A stretch of DNA of 6,796 nt from an uncultured Collinsella sp. (lineage in GTDB: Bacteria; Actinomycetota; Coriobacteriia; Coriobacteriales; Coriobacteriaceae), in NCBI GenBank assembly GCA_902490445.1, contig CABUDZ010000102.1:1-6796 (forward strand). The letters are read 5' to 3'. The notes below the pieces were generated by a model. It searched no databases and was not told the origin of the DNA. It saw only the letters and a program-made list of their open reading frames with translations. Position 1 is the stretch's first letter; each line of letters starts with the position of its first letter. Shown one piece after another: positions 1 through 4,756 of this stretch. Position numbers and translations under genes: made by a program.

Positions 1-40
1 AACGTAGTAGATAGGCCCTTTTTGTGGCGGCATTCATGTG

Positions 41-71
41 ATGCGGCAAAGGGACAGCCCCTTTGCCGCAT
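41..71 (-). terminator. 13-bp perfect hairpin just after the M24 peptidase stop codon
   Basis: ATGCGGCAAAGGG (41-53) pairs perfectly with CCCTTTGCCGCAT (59-71) around a 5-nt loop. On the minus strand the stem starts three bases after the TAG stop of the peptidase gene, which is where a transcript end would be expected. No run of T follows the stem in either direction, so it is not a textbook rho-independent terminator. It may instead act as an RNA 3'-end stabiliser or be one copy of a dispersed palindrome. The hairpin itself is certain; its role is inferred. Confidence 0.5.
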
Positions 72-74
72 TGC

Positions 75-1163
75 CTAGTCTAAGCGGACCGGATCGTGGG
101 GGTAGGCGTTGAGAATCTCGACGCCGTTCTCGGTCACCAGGGCTAGGTCCTCGATGCGGACGCCGGTGTGACCGGGGAGGTATATACCCGGTTCGATAGA
201 GAACGTCATGCCCGGCTCTACGACCTGCTCGTTGGCGAGCGAGACATCGCCCGGCTCGTGGTCTTGCAGACCGATTGAGTGACCCAGGCGGTGCGTAAAG
301 TACTGCCCATAGCCCGCATCCTCAATCACGTCGCGTGCGGCGCGGTCCAAGTCGCACATACGAACGCCCGGCGTGATGTGCGCCTCGGCGGCCTCGTTGG
401 CGCGGCGCACGATGTCGTAGACGTGCGCGGTCTCCTCGTCCGGCTGGCCCCAAAAGAACGTGCGTGTCATGTCCGAGCAGTAGTTGCGACGGCGTCCGCC
501 AATGTCGAACAGCACCACGTCGCCATGCTTGAGCACGGTATCGTCGGGTTCGTGATGCGGGTCGCCGGCGTTGGCGCCAAAGCTCACGATGGGCGGAAAG
601 CTAAAGCCCTCGCAGCCGTGCTTGCGGTACAGGCCGAGCATCTGGTCGGCGATTTCGCGCTCCGTCACGCCCTCGTGGACGAGTTTGATGGCATCGGCCA
701 TCACGGCGTCGTTGGCGGCCGAGGACACGCGCATAAGCTCCTGCTCGGCGGCATCCTTGTAGGTGCGCGCGGCGGTGACGGCAAAGTCACCCAGGAAAAA
801 GTCGCTTGCGGCGTGGCGCTCCATGAGCGGCATCAAAAAGCCGGAGCGCATGACGGTGTCGATGCCGAGCGGTTTGGTCGGATCGACCTCGCGAGCGATG
901 GCGTCGGCCACGACATCGGTATCGGTGTGATAGGCGACGCGGGCATTGTCGTACTCGGGCAGTTGATGCAGTGCGTTGACCAGGATCACCGGCTCGGCAT
1001 CGCGCACGAGCAGCACGCCGCAAAAACGCTCGAACATATCGGCATAAAAGCCGGTCAGGTAATAGATCGACCACGGGTCATTCACGAGCAGCTGCGCACC
1101 GGGGTGCTGATCCTCGAGCGCATCGAGCACGCGCGCCACGCGCTGGTCATCGACATGTGCCAT
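75..1163 (-). CDS. M24-family Xaa-Pro peptidase (aminopeptidase P / prolidase type)
   Basis: A 362-aa cytosolic metallopeptidase with no signal peptide or membrane segment. The family removes residues next to proline from peptides using two metal ions. An N-terminal creatinase-like domain (about residues 5-135) precedes the 'pita-bread' catalytic domain (about 145-350). All five metal ligands are visible: D220 in FDIGG, D231 in SDMTRTF, H295 in HRLGHSIGL, E324 in SIEPGIY and E338 in VRIED. H204 in the DPHHEP stretch and H302 in QDHEP fit the usual substrate-site histidines. The ATG at 1163 is chosen because AAAGGA lies six bases upstream; an in-frame ATG at 1211 would add 16 residues without a ribosome-binding site and without homology-like sequence. 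The gene stands alone downstream of the IS element, and I see no clear promoter between them. Aminopeptidase versus dipeptidase specificity cannot be told from the sequence. Confidence 0.93.
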   Translation of the reverse strand: MAHVDDQRVARVLDALEDQHPGAQLLVNDPWSIYYLTGFYADMFERFCGVLLVRDAEPVILVNALHQLPEYDNARVAYHTDTDVVADAIAREVDPTKPLGIDTVMRSGFLMPLMERHAASDFFLGDFAVTAARTYKDAAEQELMRVSSAANDAVMADAIKLVHEGVTEREIADQMLGLYRKHGCEGFSFPPIVSFGANAGDPHHEPDDTVLKHGDVVLFDIGGRRRNYCSDMTRTFFWGQPDEETAHVYDIVRRANEAAEAHITPGVRMCDLDRAARDVIEDAGYGQYFTHRLGHSIGLQDHEPGDVSLANEQVVEPGMTFSIEPGIYLPGHTGVRIEDLALVTENGVEILNAYPHDPVRLD

Positions 1164-1204
1164 GAAACATCCTTTCGCTAGGCTGCCACCATGGTATCCC
1201 AAGC

Positions 1205-1228
1205 CCGGCACATAGGGACGTTCCTTTT
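1205..1228 (+). repeat. 24-bp dispersed repeat, copy left of the IS
   Basis: Pattern CCGGCAC-N3-GGGAC-N3-CCTTT. The same pattern occurs in the same orientation at 2789-2812; 19 of 24 positions agree. The two copies lie just outside the two ends of the insertion sequence. They are too diverged and too far from the inverted repeats to be an ordinary target-site duplication, so they look like two copies of a dispersed intergenic repeat. Confidence 0.5.
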
Positions 1229-1229
1229 A

Positions 1230-1244
1230 ATATGAGCAGGACAT
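1230..1244 (+). repeat. Left 15-bp inverted repeat of the IS
   Basis: ATATGAGCAGGACAT, the exact reverse complement of 2766-2780. The match stops on both sides (1229 against 2781, and 1245 against 2765). It lies at the transposase-distal (3') end of the element. Confidence 0.85.
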
Positions 1245-1245
1245 T

Positions 1246-1251
1246 GTCAAG
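1246..1251 (-). promoter_or_regulatory. Outward-facing consensus -35 box at the IS end
   Basis: On the minus strand this reads TTGACA, a perfect -35 hexamer, two bases inside the left inverted repeat (one unpaired base, 1245, between them) and pointing out of the element. No good -10 lies 16-18 bp downstream in the present sequence (the hexamer at spacing 17 is AAAGGA), so it is probably not a working promoter for the peptidase gene here. In several circle-forming insertion sequences such a box pairs with a -10 from the other end once the ends are joined; that role is inferred here. Confidence 0.35.
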
Positions 1252-1261
1252 AGGCAAAATC

Positions 1262-1293
1262 GGGCCTGGCCCCAACGATATGGGGTCAGGCCC
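1262..1293 (-). terminator. GC-rich hairpin terminator inside the IS 3' end
   Basis: GGGCCTGGCCCC (1262-1273) pairs with GGGGTCAGGCCC (1282-1293) over an 8-nt loop; the only imperfection is one G·T pair. On the minus strand the stem is followed by GATTTTGCC, a short T run, so it can terminate transcription coming from the transposase. It may also block read-through into or out of the element. Confidence 0.6.
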
Positions 1294-1546
1294 TCTCCCT
1301 ATATCAACCCGTCCGCGGCGACCTCGGCGTGTCTTACCGACGCTCGTCTTTGCAGTTTAATATCCGCCCGTGGCGATCTCTCGCTGGGCAATCCGTTGCT
1401 ACGGCTGAGGCTTCTACGTCGAACCGACAGTCTGTGCACGCGTGTGGCGCCCTGGGCGCTCGCAGAAAAGGGACCTGAGGTTCGCCTCAACGGCTTCGGA
1501 TCGAACCGCTTCCGGGATGACTGGCTTATGTGCGGGGGACCGCCCC
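1294..1546 (-). ncRNA. Structured 3' flank of the transposase, candidate bridge RNA region
   Basis: About 250 bp without a convincing gene lie between the transposase stop and the hairpin at 1262-1293. Several short perfect hairpins can be read: 1373-1384 (GCGA/TCGC), 1393-1404 (CCGT/ACGG), 1447-1459 (GCGCCC/GGGCGC), 1476-1489 (TGAGG-TTCG-CCTCA) and 1534-1547 (GGGGG/CCCCC, touching the stop codon). IS110-family recombinases are guided by a bridge RNA encoded in a noncoding flank, and in IS1111-type elements this is the flank downstream of the transposase. The length, position and folding fit, but the target- and donor-binding loops cannot be assigned without folding and comparison with related copies. 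Clusters of small hairpins are also common by chance in GC-rich DNA. Confidence 0.35.
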
Positions 1547-2659
1547 CTACGCCTCCTCGGCCATGAGGCCGACCGCCCACACCCAGCAGGCGAGCTCGCG
1601 CGCCGTGGCGACGTTCGCCTTGCTGCCGTGGACCCCGCGCGCGAGCAGGGCCCCGCGCCTCTCGACCAGCCTCCGCACGCCCTTGGCGGCATGCCTCCGG
1701 GCGGCTGGGTCCGGGGCCTGGCCCTTGGCGAGGTCCTTCGGCCGCCCCGAGCACGTCAGGTAGTGCCACGCGGCCTCGACCAGCGTCTTTCTCAGGTGCT
1801 TGTTGCCGGCCTTGGTGATCGCGCCCCTGCGGTCGCTCTCCCCGCTGGAGTGCTCGGAGGGCGTCAGGCCGACCCACGCGGCGAACGAGCGGGCGTTCCT
1901 GAACCTGGAGAACTCGCCGGCCTCGAACACGAGGTCGGCGGCGGAAGCGGTGTCTACGCCCTTGAGGCAGCGCAGGGAGTCGACCCTCTTCCGCCACCTG
2001 GGCTTGCGGGCCTCGGCCTCGACGAGCCCCTCGAGCCTCGCCTTCTCCTCCGCCGCCCGCCTGACCGCGTCGACGTAGTAGGCGAGCACGTCGTTGTCGG
2101 CCCCCTCCGCGAACCTAATCGACTCGATCCAGGACCAGTGCGCCCGGGTCCAGTTGCCCTTCCTGCGGCCGGTGGGCGTCCTCTCGTCGAAGACGAGCCC
2201 GTGCCTGAGCAGGAACTTGGAGAGCCGCTGCTTCGAGCGCGAGAGGTCGTCCCTCGCGTCCTCGAGCGCCCTGGTCAGGTCGCGGGCGGCCTCGCACTCG
2301 TCGTCGGGGACCCACACCTCGACCACGTTGCCGACCGACAGCATGCGGGCGAGGAACTCGGCGTCGTTGCGGTCGTTCTTCCTGCCCCTGTCCGCGCTGG
2401 GCTTGATCATCTTCGAGACGGCGCCGACCACGCAGTCGACCCCCAGGCCGGAGAGCCTCTTCTGCAGGTCGAAGCCCGTGACCCCGGACTCGTACACGCA
2501 CCTGGCCCCGGGGTCCACGGAGCGGACCCACTCCGCGACGGCGCCGGCGTCGTAGCCGAAGGTCGCGCAGCGCACCTCCCCGGTCATGACGTCGAGGGAG
2601 ACGGCCTTTATCGAGCGGGCGTGAACGTCGAGGCCGACGAAGGTGGTAGTATCGAGCAT
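1547..2659 (-). CDS. IS110-family (DEDD) transposase
   Basis: A 370-aa recombinase that moves the element, expected to be guided by a bridge RNA. The N-terminal RuvC-like DEDD domain (Pfam DEDD_Tnp_IS110 type, about residues 5-155) shows D11 in GLDVH, E57 in VYESG, and D96 and D99 in KNDRNDAEFLARM, the expected four acidic residues. A charged helical linker (about 120-220) leads to the C-terminal Tnp_20 domain (about 225-315). This carries CLKGVDTASA, FAAWVGLTPSEHSSG and ITKAGNKHLRKTLVEAAW; the catalytic serine should be S271 or S272. Length is in the usual range and the frame is intact. The ATG at 2659 is preferred over the ATG at 2674 because AAGGGG lies five bases before it. That ribosome-binding site falls inside a large inverted-repeat structure (2662-2755), so translation may be controlled. 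The minus-strand 232-codon frame overlapping its 3' part is a shadow. Confidence 0.96.
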   Translation of the reverse strand: MLDTTTFVGLDVHARSIKAVSLDVMTGEVRCATFGYDAGAVAEWVRSVDPGARCVYESGVTGFDLQKRLSGLGVDCVVGAVSKMIKPSADRGRKNDRNDAEFLARMLSVGNVVEVWVPDDECEAARDLTRALEDARDDLSRSKQRLSKFLLRHGLVFDERTPTGRRKGNWTRAHWSWIESIRFAEGADNDVLAYYVDAVRRAAEEKARLEGLVEAEARKPRWRKRVDSLRCLKGVDTASAADLVFEAGEFSRFRNARSFAAWVGLTPSEHSSGESDRRGAITKAGNKHLRKTLVEAAWHYLTCSGRPKDLAKGQAPDPAARRHAAKGVRRLVERRGALLARGVHGSKANVATARELACWVWAVGLMAEEA

Positions 2660-2661
2660 GG

Positions 2662-2755
2662 GAGCCCCTTCCATGAATGCGGCGTGGCCGCCGCGGCTGA
2701 ATTAGACACTCACCATTGTCGGCCTAATCCGCGGTCTTTCATGCAGCAGGGGCTC
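2662..2755 (-). promoter_or_regulatory. Nested leader RNA structure over the transposase ribosome-binding site
   Basis: Four arms are nested symmetrically: GAGCCCCT (2662-2669) with AGGGGCTC (2748-2755); CATGAA (2672-2677) with TTCATG (2738-2743); CCGCGG (2691-2696) with CCGCGG (2729-2734); ATTAG (2701-2705) with CTAAT (2724-2728). A small extra hairpin (CGGC/GCCG) can form in the side arm near 2679-2690. On the minus-strand transcript the outermost arm contains the AAGGGG ribosome-binding site of the transposase, so the folded leader would hide it. It could be a translational brake, a 5'-located bridge RNA, or both. The pairing is seen directly; function is inferred. Confidence 0.5.
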
Positions 2756-2765
2756 TCAATGTTTT

Positions 2766-2780
2766 ATGTCCTGCTCATAT
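2766..2780 (+). repeat. Right 15-bp inverted repeat of the IS
   Basis: ATGTCCTGCTCATAT, the exact reverse complement of 1230-1244, about 107 bp upstream of the transposase start. Together the two copies mark the element's ends to within a few bases. Confidence 0.85.
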
Positions 2781-2788
2781 CGTCTATG

Positions 2789-2812
2789 CCGGCACTTCGG
2801 GACACTCCTTTG
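2789..2812 (+). repeat. 24-bp dispersed repeat, copy right of the IS
   Basis: Second copy of the CCGGCAC-N3-GGGAC-N3-CCTTT pattern found at 1205-1228, in the same orientation and just outside the right inverted repeat. It shares the GGGAC core seen in the other intergenic hairpins of this window. Confidence 0.5.
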
Positions 2813-2833
2813 CATCCCATGCGCGCCCTCATA

Positions 2834-2900
2834 AGTTGCGGTGAAATACGGACTGTTTAGCGGCCTGAAGCCATAAAACAGTCCGTATTTCACCGCAACT
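2834..2900. repeat. Perfect 25-bp inverted repeat (67-bp palindromic element)
   Basis: Arm 2834-2858 begins AGTTGCGGTGAAATACGG and is matched without a single mismatch by the reverse complement at 2876-2900; a 17-nt centre contains a further GGC/GCC mini-stem (2862-2864 with 2870-2872). No T run follows on either side, so it is not a classic terminator, although it lies 85 bp past the end of the operon. It resembles a REP/MITE-like intergenic palindrome. No open reading frame of note crosses it. Confidence 0.8.
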
Positions 2901-2928
2901 GCGGAGGAGGACCGGGTGGATGGCGGGG

Positions 2929-2984
2929 TAGCTAAAAGAGCTCCGTCCCTAATTAGCTAAAGAGCCCCGTCCCCAATTAGCTAC
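2929..2984. repeat. Tandem ~25-bp repeat at the 3' end of the operon
   Basis: Two adjacent units, 2929-2953 and 2954-2977, share the pattern TAGCTAAA-GAGC-CCGTCCC-AAT, followed by a third partial copy TAGCTA at 2978. Each TAGCTAA is mirrored by a TTAGCTA, so each unit can also close as a hairpin with a 7-bp stem. On the minus strand the units follow the DUF1667 stop codon by one base, and each contains a short T run (CTCTTT, CTCTTTT). They may serve as a weak transcription end, but this is unproven. Confidence 0.6.
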
Positions 2985-3383
2985 TTAGGCTCGGTCGATG
3001 TCCATGCTGGCGATAAGGTTGATGTTGGTGTCTAGGAGGTTCTCTAGCACGACGTCGCCCATGCGGATGGGGGCCTCGACGACCAGGCCGCGGATGAGGT
3101 CCATGGCCTGGGCATGGAGTGCCAGCGGGATGGCTTCGGCCGTGCGCACGGGCAGCAGCGCCTCGTCGCCGCCGGATACGGCAACGGTGGTGGTGAGCAC
3201 GCGCATGGGGCAGGTGAGCTCCTGATGCGCGAACTTATCGCCGCGCGGGCAGCTGTTGCCGGTCACGGAGCGCACCTCTGCCACGGCGCCGCCTGCGTCA
3301 CGCTCCACCTCCACGGTCAGGAGGCATTCGGATGGGCAGGTGGTGCAGTTGAACTGCAGCGTCTCGATCGTGTTTGTGCTCAT
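2985..3383 (-). CDS. DUF1667 cysteine-rich protein, third subunit of a GlpA-like dehydrogenase
   Basis: A 132-aa soluble protein of the DUF1667 family. The N-terminal motif CTTCPSEC (C13, C16, C20) and a fourth cysteine in GNSCPRG (C45) form a likely iron-sulfur or metal site; C58 in LTCPMRVLTTTV is an extra cysteine in a conserved stretch. The C-terminal half (about 75-130) has the family's PIRMGDVVLENLLDTN region. The ATG at 3383 is chosen because GAGGAGG lies nine bases upstream, within the last codons of the preceding gene; a longer in-frame start at 3434 would overlap that gene heavily. The gap to the upstream stop is four bases, so it is co-transcribed with the two flavoproteins. In Thermotoga and many clostridia the same trio occurs (TM1432-TM1433-TM1434). 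Its exact task, probably electron transfer, is inferred. Confidence 0.92.
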   Translation of the reverse strand: MSTNTIETLQFNCTTCPSECLLTVEVERDAGGAVAEVRSVTGNSCPRGDKFAHQELTCPMRVLTTTVAVSGGDEALLPVRTAEAIPLALHAQAMDLIRGLVVEAPIRMGDVVLENLLDTNINLIASMDIDRA

Positions 3384-3387
3384 GACC

Positions 3388-4755
3388 TTACGCCTCCTCA
3401 ACGGGATCGACGGACAGGACAATCTCGTTAACACCTAGGTCGAGTGCGCGCTGAATCACCTTTTTCGGCAGCGGGAAGCTCTCCATGACGCTCGGTTTAA
3501 ACGGGCGGACCTTGCCTGCAAACAGTTCTTCGTCGCCTGCCAGAATGCGCACGCGGGCGGCGTCGACCGGTCGGCGTACGCGGAAGTTGAGTTTGGTGAG
3601 TGCCACAGTCGTAATGCGTCCCGGCAGTGCGTAGCCCGCAACGCCGGCGGGGGAGACCGTGAGTTGGCAGCATGGGCCCGCAGTGCCCGCATCAGCCCCG
3701 GCACCACAGCCCAGCGCGTATGTCGCCGCAGCCGCACCGGCGCGCTCGGACTCGGTCGTCACATTGTCTGCCAGGTCGTGCACGTGCAGCACGTTGCCGC
3801 AGGCAAAGATGCCCGGCACGCCCGTTTGCAGGCTCTGGTCCACCACGGCGCCTCGCGTGCGCGGGTCAAGTTCAACGCCCGCGCCCACCGAAAGCTCGTT
3901 CTCGGGAATCAGGCCCACCGAAAGCAGCAGCGTGTCGCACGGAACAATGCGCTCGGTCCCCGGAATGGGTGCCAGGTGCTCGTCGACCTGGCTCACTTCG
4001 ACGGCCTCCACGCGGTCGTGTCCGATCACGCGCGTCACGGTAGTGGACAGGTGCAGCGGAATGCCAAAGTCGTCCAGGCAGTTCTTGACGTTGCGGCGCA
4101 GACCGTTGGCGTACGGCATGAGCTCGTACACGCCCTCGACCGAAATCCCCTCGAGCGTGCAGCGGCGCGCCATGATCAGCCCGATGTCGCCCGAGCCCAA
4201 AATGACGGCGCGCGAGCCGGGCTTGAGGTTTTCGATATTGATGTATCGCTGCGCCAGACCCGCCGTAAACACGCCAGCGGGACGGCTGCCAGGGATCTTG
4301 ATCTCGCTGCGTGTACGCTCGCGGCATCCCATAGCAAGGACGACCGCACGCCCGGTGAGCTGAAGCATGCCGGTACGGCTCATGAGCGTGACAGTATGGA
4401 CTGCGGCGTCTCCCGCGCCCTTGCTCGAATCAATTCCAAGCACCATGCTGCCCAAGAACAGCGCAATGTCGGTCGCGCACACATGGTCGATATAGCGCTG
4501 CGCATACTCGGGACCGGTGAGCTCCTGCTTAAAGTGCGAAAGGCCAAAACCGGGGTGGATGCACTGGCGGAGGATTCCGCCCAGATGCTGCTCGCGCTCC
4601 ACGATGGCCACGTGTGCGCCGGCCTTATGCGCGGCAAGTGCGGCCGCCATGCCGGCAGGTCCGCCGCCGATAACGACTACGTCGAAGGCCTGCGTCTGCA
4701 CGGGCGCTACGGCTCCGGTCTCTACGCGTCCGTCGCGCATATCAAGCGTCGCCAT
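3388..4755 (-). CDS. FAD/NAD(P)-binding oxidoreductase, second subunit of a GlpA-like dehydrogenase
   Basis: A 455-aa flavoprotein of the pyridine-nucleotide-disulfide oxidoreductase fold. An N-terminal FAD Rossmann motif, VVVIGGGPAGMAAAL (about 26-40), is followed by LGGILRQCIHPGFG with C65, the conserved AMGCRERTR stretch (141-149), an NAD(P)-type Rossmann motif ILGSGDIGL (185-193) and the C-terminal FAD-contact motif GIFACGNV (315-322). The last ~90 residues form a small extra domain common in this subfamily. It resembles the TM1433 type and the sarcosine/opine oxidase FAD subunits. The likely role is to take electrons from the partner dehydrogenase and reduce NAD(P) or another carrier. 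The ATG at 4755 has AAGGGGG nine bases upstream and starts one base after the preceding stop codon. About 23 residues precede the Rossmann fold, slightly long for the family; a start at residue 6 is possible but has no better ribosome-binding site. Confidence 0.92.
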   Translation of the reverse strand: MATLDMRDGRVETGAVAPVQTQAFDVVVIGGGPAGMAAALAAHKAGAHVAIVEREQHLGGILRQCIHPGFGLSHFKQELTGPEYAQRYIDHVCATDIALFLGSMVLGIDSSKGAGDAAVHTVTLMSRTGMLQLTGRAVVLAMGCRERTRSEIKIPGSRPAGVFTAGLAQRYINIENLKPGSRAVILGSGDIGLIMARRCTLEGISVEGVYELMPYANGLRRNVKNCLDDFGIPLHLSTTVTRVIGHDRVEAVEVSQVDEHLAPIPGTERIVPCDTLLLSVGLIPENELSVGAGVELDPRTRGAVVDQSLQTGVPGIFACGNVLHVHDLADNVTTESERAGAAAATYALGCGAGADAGTAGPCCQLTVSPAGVAGYALPGRITTVALTKLNFRVRRPVDAARVRILAGDEELFAGKVRPFKPSVMESFPLPKKVIQRALDLGVNEIVLSVDPVEEA

Positions 4756-4756
4756 C

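Larger units (their letters stand above)
1230..2780 (-). mobile_element. IS110-family insertion sequence, IS1111-type
   Basis: The element contains one DEDD transposase gene on the minus strand and is bounded by a perfect 15-bp inverted repeat, ATATGAGCAGGACAT at 1230-1244 and ATGTCCTGCTCATAT at 2766-2780. Most IS110 members lack inverted repeats, whereas the IS1111 branch carries short subterminal ones, with the true ends a few bases further out. The coordinates are therefore the outer edges of the repeats, not proven ends. The size of about 1.55 kb fits. There are about 300 bp of noncoding sequence behind the transposase and about 105 bp in front, and the longer 3' flank also fits the IS1111 plan. 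The coding frame is intact, so the copy may be active. GC content looks higher than in the neighbouring genes. Confidence 0.85.

Noticed and set aside
279..1181. Plus-strand 300-codon reading frame
   Set aside because: It is antisense to the M24 peptidase, which has all five metal ligands; the antisense product has no recognisable domain.
1228..1246. Hybrid IS-derived promoter driving the peptidase gene
   Set aside because: TTGACA is present, but the only A/T-rich -10 candidates lie 12-14 bp away, which is too close for a standard promoter.
1299..1997. Minus-strand 232-codon reading frame
   Set aside because: It overlaps the transposase C-terminus in another frame and is arginine/glycine-rich without motifs; the transposase frame has clear catalytic residues.
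1442..2860. Plus-strand 472-codon reading frame
   Set aside because: It lies antisense to the transposase, is proline/arginine/glycine-rich low-complexity sequence, and runs past the IS end. It is a typical shadow frame of GC-rich DNA.
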